From the NCBI RefSeq assembly GCF_030766725.1, contig NZ_JARQWR010000007.1:124001-188000 (forward strand): a stretch of 64,000 nt of DNA. Direction: 5' to 3'. The notes under the pieces were generated by a model. The model saw only the letters and a program-made list of their open reading frames with translations, ran no database searches and was not told the origin of the DNA. Each line of letters starts with the position of its first letter. Within the stretch, counting starts at the first letter, position 1. The translations under genes were made by a program, and so were the position numbers. The DNA is from Flavobacterium aerium. GTDB lineage: Bacteria; Bacteroidota; Bacteroidia; Flavobacteriales; Flavobacteriaceae. Shown piece by piece: positions 1 through 7,797 of the stretch.

Positions 1-125
1 GGGATGATAGTGCATAAAATCTCAGAAGATATAACGGAAAGCGGGAACTAGAATGAATAAAAATACCAAAACCATAGTGCTTCTATTAATAAAAACAGTA
101 ATTTTGCACTCCAATTTATAATGCT

Positions 126-1454
126 ATGAGAACCAAGTCTTTAAAAAAGAACAAAATCAACGTGATCACCTTGGGGTGCTCTAAAAATGTATATGATAGT
201 GAAGTACTAATGGGACAATTACGTGCCAGCGGGAAAGATGTTACTCATGAAGCACCTAAAAGTGAAGAAGGAAACATTATTGTAATCAATACTTGTGGGT
301 TTATTAATAATGCTAAAGAAGAGTCTGTTAATACCATTTTAGAGTATGTTGACAAAAAAGAACAAGGTTTAGTAGACAAAGTATTTGTTACTGGCTGTCT
401 ATCGGAGCGTTATAGACCGGATCTTGAAAAAGAAATTCCTAATGTGGATCAATATTTTGGTACTACTGAGTTACCACAATTATTGAAAGCGTTGGGTGCA
501 GATTACAAACATGAGCTTTTAGGAGAACGTTTAACAACAACTCCAAAAAATTATGCTTACCTAAAAATTGCCGAAGGTTGTGATCGTCCTTGTAGTTTTT
601 GTGCTATTCCAATTATGCGTGGTAAACACGTTTCTCAATCTATTGAGAAATTAGTGAAAGAAGCAGAAGGTTTAGCTAAAAATGGCGTTAAAGAATTAAT
701 CCTAATTGCACAGGATTTAACGTACTACGGTTTAGATTTATACAAGAAACGTAACTTAGGTGAATTATTGGAAGCCTTAGTAAAAGTTGAAGGTATTGAG
801 TGGATTCGTTTACACTATGCTTTCCCTACAGGTTTCCCAATGGATGTTTTGGAAATCATGAAACGTGAGCCAAAAATCTGTAATTATATTGATATTCCAT
901 TACAACATATCTCAGACAGCATTCTAAAATCAATGCGTCGTGGAACTACACAAGAGAAAACAACAAAACTATTAAAAGAGTTTAGGGCTGCTGTTCCTGG
1001 AATGGCTATCCGTACTACTTTAATTGTAGGTTATCCTGGTGAAACTGAAGAAGATTTCAAAATCCTAAAAGACTGGGTTGAAGAAATGCGTTTTGAAAGA
1101 CTAGGTTGTTTTGCTTATTCTCATGAAGAAAATACACATGCTTACTTATTGGAGGATGATGTTCCTCAAGAAGTAAAACAACAACGTGCTATTGAAATCA
1201 TGGATATTCAGGCACAAATTTCTTGGGATTTAAATCAAGAGAAAATTGGAAAAACATACCGTTGTATTATTGACCGAAAAGAAGGTGGTCATTTTGTAGG
1301 TAGAACTGAATTTGACTCCCCTGATGTTGATAATGAAGTATTAATTGATGCTACACAGTATTACGTAAAAACAGGAGATTTCGTAAATGTTACTATTACG
1401 GATGCTACAGAATTTGATTTATATGGTATTCCTTTAGAAGCTAATCCTTCTTAA
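126..1454 (+). CDS. rimO: Ribosomal protein S12 methylthiotransferase RimO
   Basis: Radical SAM enzyme that adds a methylthio group to a conserved Asp of ribosomal protein S12. The 442-residue length is normal. The N-terminal UPF0004 domain has its three cluster cysteines at C18, C57 and C91. The radical SAM cluster is C152, C156 and C159 (GCDRPCSFCAIP), followed by the core and a C-terminal TRAM RNA-binding domain from about residue 375. RimO is preferred over MiaB because of the ITLGCSKNVYDSE and AYLKIAEGCDRPCSFC signatures. It stands alone, followed at once by a terminator. In related genomes as I recall it often sits near ftsY; here the two are 15 kb apart. Confidence 0.95.
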   Translation: MRTKSLKKNKINVITLGCSKNVYDSEVLMGQLRASGKDVTHEAPKSEEGNIIVINTCGFINNAKEESVNTILEYVDKKEQGLVDKVFVTGCLSERYRPDLEKEIPNVDQYFGTTELPQLLKALGADYKHELLGERLTTTPKNYAYLKIAEGCDRPCSFCAIPIMRGKHVSQSIEKLVKEAEGLAKNGVKELILIAQDLTYYGLDLYKKRNLGELLEALVKVEGIEWIRLHYAFPTGFPMDVLEIMKREPKICNYIDIPLQHISDSILKSMRRGTTQEKTTKLLKEFRAAVPGMAIRTTLIVGYPGETEEDFKILKDWVEEMRFERLGCFAYSHEENTHAYLLEDDVPQEVKQQRAIEIMDIQAQISWDLNQEKIGKTYRCIIDRKEGGHFVGRTEFDSPDVDNEVLIDATQYYVKTGDFVNVTITDATEFDLYGIPLEANPS

Positions 1455-1475
1455 AAGAATTTCTTTACTATACTA

Positions 1476-1510
1476 AAAAGCCAAACATATTAATGTTTGG
1501 CTTTTTTTAT
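1476..1510 (+). terminator. Terminator after rimO
   Basis: Inverted repeat AGCCAAACAT / ATGTTTGGCT with a short loop, followed by a T-run, 20 nt past the rimO stop. Confidence 0.85.
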
Positions 1511-1570
1511 TTTTAAAGGTTTTATTGTTTAACATTCTTATTTGCATACAATAGTCATGCATTATTACTA

Positions 1571-2647
1571 TTAAAAAAAATAAGCAATCAAAGCAAATAC
1601 AATAAAGATAAAAACTACAAGTAGGACAATTTTTGTTGTGCTATAAGGTCTATCTCCAATTAATTTACCATTTCGTCCATTTACATAGAAATGATATCGT
1701 TTATTATTATACAAATAAGAACTTGTATATATAGGAACTAGAATATGCTTAAAGGTAATATCACTATACTGTGAGGTCACTTCATGAATTCTTTGCCTAT
1801 CTCCTCCAATTTGATATCCAATTTTAATTCGGATTCTCTCTCCCATGATGGATTTTGCATTCTTAAATCCTTGCTCCAGATTAATCATATACTTCTCCGT
1901 GATGAATCCGCTTAAGTATTCATTACTGATAGAGATTAGTTTTTCTTTATCCCATGGTTCCAATTGATATAAGGTTGCTCCACTTATATTACCTGATGCA
2001 GGAACCATAATATCATCAAAATAGGAATCTAATGTTCCACTAACACTACTCCATCGTGTTCGGGTTTCTTCACGTTTATTTTCACCACTACCTACCGTTA
2101 CGGTATAGTCTACTCCGCGCTCTCCTGAATAATCAGAAACAGACTGCGCATCATACGTCCAATACGGAATATACACACCTTGTAACCCAATAGGTGATAA
2201 AGCTGCTTTCGATAAATTATTGGGTGCAAACCATAAATCACCAACCCATTTTGATAATATTTTATATACTTCCTTATCCCCTATAGTAAAAGGCAGTAAA
2301 GCTGCTGGCCTAATGAGTCGTTCTTCATGAATATCGGATTCAATTAAGGGTGAACTGCAATTGGGGCAAAATAATGATTTTATATTTCCTTGAACACAGG
2401 AAGATGCACCACAATTTTTACATTCAATTACTTTCTCCACTGCTATATCTTCCTTTCCAAGTGACTCCATATAGCTTTTAAAATCCAACTCCTCTATCAG
2501 AATACTGTCCGAAGGTTTTATTTTATTTACTCCACCACAATAATTACAAATTAAAGTATCGGTCCCTGGTTTGTATTTTAAAGCTGCACCACAGTTTGTA
2601 CAAGCATAACTTTCAGATATTCTCTCTTTTTCTTCTGTCAAATCCAT
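1571..2647 (-). CDS. Double zinc-ribbon, membrane-anchored protein (YdjG-like)
   Basis: 358 residues. Two zinc ribbons open the protein: C16/C19...C34/C37 and C76/C79...C94/C97. A mixed alpha/beta region with many aromatic residues follows, and one C-terminal transmembrane helix (about 337-357) forms a tail anchor. The layout resembles Bacillus YdjG, part of an operon with an SPFH protein and a PspA homologue; such proteins are often mislabelled primosomal protein N'. It is the second gene of an operon, 13 nt after the SPFH gene, which supports the YdjG/YdjI comparison. No PspA gene is seen in the window. Role inferred: membrane-surface or envelope-stress partner; no enzymatic motif is visible. 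Confidence 0.7.
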   Translation of the reverse strand: MDLTEEKERISESYACTNCGAALKYKPGTDTLICNYCGGVNKIKPSDSILIEELDFKSYMESLGKEDIAVEKVIECKNCGASSCVQGNIKSLFCPNCSSPLIESDIHEERLIRPAALLPFTIGDKEVYKILSKWVGDLWFAPNNLSKAALSPIGLQGVYIPYWTYDAQSVSDYSGERGVDYTVTVGSGENKREETRTRWSSVSGTLDSYFDDIMVPASGNISGATLYQLEPWDKEKLISISNEYLSGFITEKYMINLEQGFKNAKSIMGERIRIKIGYQIGGDRQRIHEVTSQYSDITFKHILVPIYTSSYLYNNKRYHFYVNGRNGKLIGDRPYSTTKIVLLVVFIFIVFALIAYFF

Positions 2648-2660
2648 TATGAATTTCTTA

Positions 2661-3767
2661 TTATACTGTAGGTAATGGTGGTGGTGTATTTGTCCATAGT
2701 ATCTGTAAATCTGTTTGATTTTCTGCTTTATCCCATCCGGACAAACCTTGTTTCCATACTAAATTCTCTCTACTGAACTCTCCTTTTTTCACCAGTTCTT
2801 CTAACTGTGTCTGATTGAATGGACCTGCTTGTTGGCCATTAATCGCTACAAAATAACTTATTCCCGAAGGAATCGGCGGCGGCGTACTTTGCGGAGCACT
2901 ATTATTTGATTGGCCTTGCGTATAGGCTTGTGTCATTTGATTCGCCATTGCAAAACCTGCTCCCATCCCTACTCCTGCTCCTGCTACACCTGAAGGATTT
3001 GCTGCAGCTACTTCTATCGCTTTTGCCGCTTTAAACTGCGTTAACTTATTCAAATCAATTACGTTCAATCGGCTTAATTCGAAGATTTCTTTCTTGATTT
3101 CCTCTGGCATTGAAACATTTTCAATCAAGAACTTGGTCACATCAATTCCATATACCGTAAAATCATCTTGCATATAACCAAAAATTGCCGTTGACAATTC
3201 ATTCAGATTGGCTGCGTAAGTCTCAACAGGTAAATTTGCTTCGCCTATTGCATCTGAAAAACGCGTAACGATAATACTCTTTAACTGTGCATCAATATCG
3301 TCTGTTGTAAAAGTTCCATTCGTTCCTACAATTTCTGTAATGAACTTACCAGCATCTGTTATTCTGAAAGTATAGGATCCAAATGCTCGAATCTCCAACA
3401 TTCCAAATCTTCCATCATTAACAATGATTGGACTTTTTGTTCCCCATTTCTGATCAATAAAGTTTTTCGTGTTTACAAAATAAACTTCTGCTTTAAAGGG
3501 GCTATTAAATCCATATTTCCATCCTTTTAATGTTGTCAGAATTGGTAAATTCTGAGTATTTAAAGTGTAAGTACCGGGATTAAAAATATCTGCTATTTTC
3601 CCTTCATTAATAAAAACGGCCTGTTGCCCTTCTCTTACAATTAATTTTGCTTCATTCTTGATCTCATTTTGATAGCGATCAAAACGATGAATAATGGTAT
3701 TGTTGCTATTATCAAGAAACTCAATAATATCAATTAATTCATTCCTAAGTTTATCAAATATTCCCAT
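2661..3767 (-). CDS. SPFH/Band-7 domain protein with C-terminal GYF_2 domain (YdjI-like)
   Basis: 368 residues. An SPFH/virion-core-like domain covers about 30-250 (LIVREGQQAVFINEGKIADI, then a GTYTLNTQNLPILTTLKGWK stretch). A Gly/Ala/Gln-rich linker (about 258-300) leads to a GYF_2 domain at about 303-355 (YFVAINGQQAGPFNQTQLEE), a fold that usually binds proline-rich peptides. The protein itself carries Pro-rich runs before the GYF domain and at its C-terminus. It resembles Bacillus YdjI and is first in a two-gene operon with the zinc-ribbon membrane protein. The promoter must lie in the interval shared with the divergent RNA/TerD locus. No catalytic residues; likely a membrane scaffold. Confidence 0.75.
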   Translation of the reverse strand: MGIFDKLRNELIDIIEFLDNSNNTIIHRFDRYQNEIKNEAKLIVREGQQAVFINEGKIADIFNPGTYTLNTQNLPILTTLKGWKYGFNSPFKAEVYFVNTKNFIDQKWGTKSPIIVNDGRFGMLEIRAFGSYTFRITDAGKFITEIVGTNGTFTTDDIDAQLKSIIVTRFSDAIGEANLPVETYAANLNELSTAIFGYMQDDFTVYGIDVTKFLIENVSMPEEIKKEIFELSRLNVIDLNKLTQFKAAKAIEVAAANPSGVAGAGVGMGAGFAMANQMTQAYTQGQSNNSAPQSTPPPIPSGISYFVAINGQQAGPFNQTQLEELVKKGEFSRENLVWKQGLSGWDKAENQTDLQILWTNTPPPLPTV

Positions 3768-4122
3768 CTTATCTTTTATATTTCTAATTAAAACTAGTTT
3801 CTTTTTTTATTGATTATTAAAGATACACAACTTTATGAATCTGTAATAAATATTTTATGCATGAAGTACACAAACAAATGATTTTTACATTTATTTAATA
3901 TATCATTATGAGAATAATCCTCTTCTAATCTATCTTTAGTACTTCTAATAATATTATATCTTTTAATTTTTTTAGGTCTAAAAGTTGCTCTTTTAAAAAC
4001 GCAGAATAGATTATTCAATTATTTCATTAAAAAAACAAAACCTAACAACATCAAAAACAGAACATTAAAATTTATTTTTGAATTATTTTAATCTACGCAA
4101 AACGATTGCGCACTTGCTTATT

Positions 4123-4130
4123 TATATTTG
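4123..4130 (+). promoter_or_regulatory. Candidate -7 element of the tRNA-like RNA / TerD locus
   Basis: TATATTTG matches the Bacteroidota TAnnTTTG element. Transcription would begin near 4136, before the first hairpin, giving a leader of about 400 nt to the ORF at 4543. No good -33 TTTG lies at normal spacing (the nearest TTG, 4106-4108, is 14 nt upstream), so the promoter may need an activator. Confidence 0.5.
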
Positions 4131-4165
4131 CAATGTAATTAAGCAACAAAAGTTCATTGATAAAA

Positions 4166-4230
4166 AAGCAGGTCAAATATAAGTTACTTCCAACACTCCT
4201 AAATGTATAAACTTATGTGATTACCTGCTT
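4166..4230 (+). ncRNA. Bulged hairpin, copy 1 of a repeated RNA motif
   Basis: AAGCAGGT (4166-4173) pairs perfectly with ACCTGCTT (4223-4230). C4174 pairs with G4219, flanked by an AA bulge on the 5' side and an ATT bulge on the 3' side. A second helix of 9 pairs (4177-4185 with 4210-4218, core ATAAGTT/AACTTAT) closes a loop starting ACTTCC. The pattern GGT-C-AA-helix...helix'-G-ATT-ACC recurs in copies 3 and 4 with different but still complementary helices, so it is most likely a functional RNA element. Confidence 0.75.
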
Positions 4231-4235
4231 TATAT

Positions 4236-4350
4236 GAAGCAGTAGCTCAGCGGTAGAGCAGGTAGTTTTGAAATTATCAAAAGATGGTCAATCAAAACTT
4301 ACTCCCACACTTTTAATGTCCGGGTCATCGGTTCGAATCCGATCTGTTTC
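4236..4350 (+). ncRNA. tRNA-like RNA with the anticodon arm replaced by a hairpin insertion
   Basis: Acceptor strand GAAGCAG (4236-4242) pairs over 7 bp (one G-T) with CTGTTTC (4344-4350). TA follows at positions 8-9, then a D arm GCTC-AGCGGTA-GAGC (4245-4259). The T arm is ATCGG-TTCGAAT-CCGAT (4327-4343). Between them, instead of a normal anticodon arm, lie 66 nt (4261-4326) that cannot form a normal anticodon stem. They hold copy 2 of the repeated hairpin, permuted: AGTTTTGA (4264-4271) pairs with TCAAAACT (4292-4299). Not a decoding tRNA. The plan, a tRNA-like end joined to a bulged hairpin, recalls bacterial Y RNAs such as YrlA. It lies in the leader of the RING/TerD-like gene at 4543. 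Confidence 0.82.
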
Positions 4351-4357
4351 TCAAAAA

Positions 4358-4413
4358 ATGGTCAAAAAAGACTTACTTCAAGATATTCCAAAAACTAGTC
4401 TTTTGATTACCAT
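4358..4413 (+). ncRNA. Bulged hairpin, copy 3 of the repeated RNA motif
   Basis: ATGGT (4358-4362) pairs with ACCAT (4409-4413). C4363-G4405 is flanked by AA (4364-4365) and ATT (4406-4408). AAAAGACT (4366-4373) pairs with AGTCTTTT (4397-4404). The topology is identical to copy 1 with a different helix sequence. The loop begins TACTTC, as in the other copies. It lies just after the tRNA-like RNA. Confidence 0.75.
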
Positions 4414-4423
4414 ATAAATTAAG

Positions 4424-4442
4424 CCTTTACATAATGTAAGGG
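4424..4442 (+). other. Small hairpin between motif copies 3 and 4
   Basis: CCTTTAC (4424-4430) pairs with GTAAGGG (4436-4442) around a 5-nt loop. No T-run follows, so it does not look like an intrinsic terminator. It may only be a structural spacer. Confidence 0.35.
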
Positions 4443-4469
4443 TTAGTAATAAAATAAATATAGTAATAA

Positions 4470-4522
4470 GGTCAATTGTTTCTTACTTCAATTTTTTAAG
4501 GTAAAACAGAAACAAGATTATC
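4470..4522 (+). ncRNA. Bulged hairpin, copy 4 of the repeated RNA motif
   Basis: GGT (4470-4472) pairs with ATC (4520-4522). C4473-G4516 is flanked by AA and ATT (4517-4519). TTGTTTC (4476-4482) pairs with GAAACAA (4509-4515). Same plan as copies 1 and 3. It ends 20 nt before the ATG at 4543, so it could affect ribosome access to the RING/TerD-like gene. Confidence 0.7.
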
Positions 4523-4542
4523 TAATTATAAAGATTAAAAAA

Positions 4543-6780
4543 ATGAAAAATTTAATTCAGGTTTCAGTCCGTCAAAGTGCAATCTTTATTCCTAAGGAAC
4601 AAATTGTTGCTCCAGGAAAAAAAATAACACGAACAACAGCCATGTTAGTCGCTAATCTAGCTAAAATAGGATTTTCTTTATCAGAAGAATTACTACACGC
4701 TATGAATACCGTTTCTCCTGCTTATAAGTTGGAGATTTATGAAACATTGTCTAAAATATTAGGGACAGATAAAAACTGGACTCCTTTAGTAAAAGGATGG
4801 AATACTCCAACAGGTGAAACTGAATTGGACCATTTTGAAACTTTTCTGGCTACAATCTTTAATTCTAAAGATGGTACTCCACTAGAATGTGGCCATATCA
4901 TTCCATACGGAACTTTTCCAATAGAGCGTTATAACGGTTGCCCTTTTTGCGGAACACCATTCCAATTTGGAAAAATTGAAAAATATGGTCAAGGAAGTAA
5001 AACAAAACTATTAAATCTATGGACTGAAGACGCTATACAGTCTTATTTCGCAGATTTACTACTGTCTAAAACAGCCTTGGATGCTACTCAAATTGATAGT
5101 TTGAAAATACTAGTTGATGTTTTTCCATTGCCAAAAGTAACTGTTGGAATGAAAGAAACATTGATGATTATAGTTGATGCTTTGGTAGAAAAAGGAGCGG
5201 GTGAAAAAGCCGAAATCTACTTTACTTCCCCTACAGATATACTGCGTTATTTATGGTATAAAAAGACGGGAGTTTTACAAATCATGGAGCCTAAAACCAT
5301 TATTAAACAAGCCGCAAAAAATAGTGGACATTTCCAATCAAACTTAAATCAAAGTGCTCAAGCTACTTTGTCTAAAAAATTAGAATTAAAACTAAAATAC
5401 AACCGTCAGGAATGTAAAATGGTCGCTGTTTGGATCAATAATCTAGAATTGGATATTGAAAAAACTTGTGAAATGATGCATCCAAAAAGAGAAATGTGGG
5501 TTCGATTTATCCGTGCCTTACGTTTAGCAGAATACAGCAAAAAAGAAGGATTCGAAAAGTTAAAAGATTTACTAGATGTTTTCTATAATGAAATCTATAC
5601 CGTATGGCAAGGTCGTGTGAACCAGTACCGTTTGAAATCGGATGCTATTAATACATTTGTTCTTTTAAAACAAAGACCTGGTTTATTTGCTCGTTCATTA
5701 TTCTCAACTATGTTATGGTATGGAGCAGAAGAAACTATAAAAGAATTTACAGCAATAATTGATCAAGTTCCAGCCCGTTTAATATTTACATTAAATATGT
5801 ATGCACAAAATTATTTTGATAAGGATAATGATCGAATAGTAAAACCATTAGGTGGAACTATCAAAAGAATTCCTGCAAACAAATTTTTAGGATTGTATAC
5901 GGAGGAGCAATTAAACGAAATGAAAGCTTTGGTTGAAGGTTTATCAATCACTGTCATGAAGAAACGTTTTGCTGCTATTCCAAATGAAAATAAAACTATA
6001 TACATTGATCCGATGTTATTCAATATTCCAGTAGCAATAGGAGATCGAAGTGATACTGTACAAGATTTGCCAGCAGCATTACCGGGAACAAAATTTCAAG
6101 TAGAAGGAGATGCTGTCCGTCTATTTATGCAATGGGGTAAAGATTTACCTGCTCAACATTTGGATATGGATTTAAGTTGTCAAATAGCATATAGTGATGG
6201 GAAACATGAGATTTGTTCTTATTCTCATTTAACAGCGACTGGCGCTCAACATAGCGGAGATATTAGAAGTATTCCTGATAAAATAGGAACCGCTGAATAT
6301 ATTGAATTGGATATTAATGCCTTAAAACAGGCCAAGGCACAATATGTAACCTTTACTTGTAATGCCTTTAGTACGGGAGCCATCAGCCCAAATTTAGTGA
6401 TTGGATGGATGAACAGTAAACATAAAATGAAAATCTCAGAGAAAACAGGTGTTGCTTATGATCCTTCTTGTGTTCAGCATCAGGTGAGAGTAGTTCAAAA
6501 TGCTGCCAAAGGAATTGTCTTTGGTGTATTGGATGTTTGGAATAATGAAATCATCTGGCTTGAAATGGCTTTTGGAGGACAAGTGGTTCAAAATTTGGAT
6601 TTTGAAGCTGTAAAAGGTTTGATTTCAAAATTGAATACTAAATTAAACATTGGAAATCTTTTGCTTTTAAAAGCAGAAGCGCAAAATCTGAAAAGTATTG
6701 AAACAGAAGATGCCGATGAAGTATATTCTATGGAATGGGCTTTAAACAGTGCTGCTGTTACTAAACTTTTAGTAGATTAA
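4543..6780 (+). CDS. RING-like / TerD-like large protein downstream of the tRNA-like RNA
   Basis: 745 residues. A helical N-terminus precedes a treble-clef/RING-like zinc knuckle with C116, H118, C133 and C136 (ECGHIIPYG...GCPFCGTPF). A long helical repeat-like region (about 200-480) includes VLLKQRPGLFARSLFSTMLW. A C-terminal TerD-like beta-sandwich follows from about 510 (VRLFMQWGKDL, LDMDLSCQIAYSDGKHE, AQHSGDI, EYIELDINAL). The build recalls the family NCBI calls MXAN_6230/SCO0854 RING-domain protein; that label is from memory and unconfirmed. No TROVE/Ro60 or von Willebrand A motif was recognised. It follows the RNA hairpin array on the same strand and probably shares its transcript. Role inferred: binds or responds to the tRNA-like RNA. 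Confidence 0.75.
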   Translation: MKNLIQVSVRQSAIFIPKEQIVAPGKKITRTTAMLVANLAKIGFSLSEELLHAMNTVSPAYKLEIYETLSKILGTDKNWTPLVKGWNTPTGETELDHFETFLATIFNSKDGTPLECGHIIPYGTFPIERYNGCPFCGTPFQFGKIEKYGQGSKTKLLNLWTEDAIQSYFADLLLSKTALDATQIDSLKILVDVFPLPKVTVGMKETLMIIVDALVEKGAGEKAEIYFTSPTDILRYLWYKKTGVLQIMEPKTIIKQAAKNSGHFQSNLNQSAQATLSKKLELKLKYNRQECKMVAVWINNLELDIEKTCEMMHPKREMWVRFIRALRLAEYSKKEGFEKLKDLLDVFYNEIYTVWQGRVNQYRLKSDAINTFVLLKQRPGLFARSLFSTMLWYGAEETIKEFTAIIDQVPARLIFTLNMYAQNYFDKDNDRIVKPLGGTIKRIPANKFLGLYTEEQLNEMKALVEGLSITVMKKRFAAIPNENKTIYIDPMLFNIPVAIGDRSDTVQDLPAALPGTKFQVEGDAVRLFMQWGKDLPAQHLDMDLSCQIAYSDGKHEICSYSHLTATGAQHSGDIRSIPDKIGTAEYIELDINALKQAKAQYVTFTCNAFSTGAISPNLVIGWMNSKHKMKISEKTGVAYDPSCVQHQVRVVQNAAKGIVFGVLDVWNNEIIWLEMAFGGQVVQNLDFEAVKGLISKLNTKLNIGNLLLLKAEAQNLKSIETEDADEVYSMEWALNSAAVTKLLVD

Positions 6781-6804
6781 AATTATTCTATAATTTCATA
6801 AATT

Positions 6805-6847
6805 AAGATTCTAAGAAGGAGCTATTCTTTTTAGAATCTTTTTTTTG
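6805..6847 (+). terminator. Terminator after the TerD-like gene
   Basis: Perfect repeat AAGATTCTAA (6805-6814) / TTAGAATCTT (6831-6840) followed by a T-run. It overlaps the last codons of the convergent LysR gene. Confidence 0.8.
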
Positions 6848-7715
6848 ATAAAAGGTCGGTAAAAAGCAAAATAAATGTCCGAACTGCTTTTTTTTCATAA
6901 ATATCCTTAACTGTTACGAACTTTGCCGTTCTAGAAAAATTTCCCCCATTAATTGGGATCGCGATTAAGTTATCATTTGAAAAACTCGATTTCACTAATA
7001 TAGTACTCCATTCTCCCGATTCAACTAATGAAATAACTGTAGGAATGTCATTTATCTCTAGTGAGAATTTTGGCATAAGATGGTATTTCTGAAACTCTCT
7101 ACTAATAATATGATCAACACTATAGCCTCTGGATGCCAAAACAAGTGATTCATTTGCTATTTCATTAACTTCTATTGAAGATCGGTCTGCAAATTTGGAA
7201 TTTTTATTACAAACAAATACCAATGGTGATACAAACATCATTTCATACTTTAGGCTCTCCAATTCTTCTGTTTCATGGAAAGCTAAAATAAAATCTAATT
7301 CAAGATTTTCTAATTTCTGGAACAATTCCAGGGCAGCTCCATAAATTACTTTTATCCGAATATCCTTGTATTTAGAAGCAAAAACTTTAAGAACGTCATT
7401 AAATAGCGCTTGAAGGCCAAAAGAAACCCCAATTGATATTTCTCCTGTTTGAAGTTGATCAAGTTCCTTTAAAGCCAAACGTCCATCTTCTGCCAGACGT
7501 AAACTTTTTGAAGCATAGCTTGCAAATAATGTCCCCGCTTCTGTTAGTGTAATTCTTCTTCCAATACGGTTGAATAATGGTGTCCCGAGTTCCTCTTCTA
7601 ACTGTTTAATCTGTTGTGAGAGGGTACTTTGGGTCACGAATACTGCACGAGCTGCTTCAGTAAAATTGAGTAGTTCTTTTGCTTTTAGAAAATATTTAAG
7701 TTGCCTGAGTTCCAT
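6831..7715 (-). CDS. LysR-family transcriptional regulator
   Basis: 294 residues, the usual LysR length. A winged helix-turn-helix fills residues 1-60 (MELRQLKYFLKAKELLNFTE, then TQSTLSQQIKQLEEELGTPL). A periplasmic-binding-like effector domain covers about 90-290. It is divergent from an MFS transporter gene 82 nt away, the classic LysR arrangement, so it probably controls that gene and itself through the shared interval (7716-7797). The ligand is unknown. The stop region overlaps the terminator of the convergent upstream gene. Confidence 0.9.
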   Translation of the reverse strand: MELRQLKYFLKAKELLNFTEAARAVFVTQSTLSQQIKQLEEELGTPLFNRIGRRITLTEAGTLFASYASKSLRLAEDGRLALKELDQLQTGEISIGVSFGLQALFNDVLKVFASKYKDIRIKVIYGAALELFQKLENLELDFILAFHETEELESLKYEMMFVSPLVFVCNKNSKFADRSSIEVNEIANESLVLASRGYSVDHIISREFQKYHLMPKFSLEINDIPTVISLVESGEWSTILVKSSFSNDNLIAIPINGGNFSRTAKFVTVKDIYEKKAVRTFILLFTDLLSKKRF

Positions 7716-7797
7716 TTCAAATCGTTAAAACCGATTGATTATATCGAAAAATACATTTTTGCTAATATATTAAATAATTGCAATTTTGCATCATATT

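Noticed and set aside
1-51. Open frame at the left edge ending in TAG at 51
   Set aside because: Could be the last 16 codons of an upstream gene (ISEDITESGN), but it is too short to identify.
3833-4018. 61-residue ORF on the minus strand upstream of the SPFH gene
   Set aside because: No recognisable family, A/T-rich composition and no clear ribosome site; it may be chance, although it could be a small leader gene.
4236-4350. Genuine tRNA gene with an intron
   Set aside because: No anticodon stem or loop remains if any part of the 66-nt insertion is removed in a natural way, and the insertion matches the hairpin motif repeated outside the tRNA-like part.
4171-4490. CRISPR-like array (GGTCAA...TTACTTC repeated)
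   Set aside because: The repeats are short and irregularly spaced (about 115, 74 and 110 nt), their helices differ, and no cas genes are present; the RNA hairpin reading explains them better.
7786-7797. Upstream TTG start for the MFS gene
   Set aside because: ATG at 7798 is in frame four codons later and is the more usual start.
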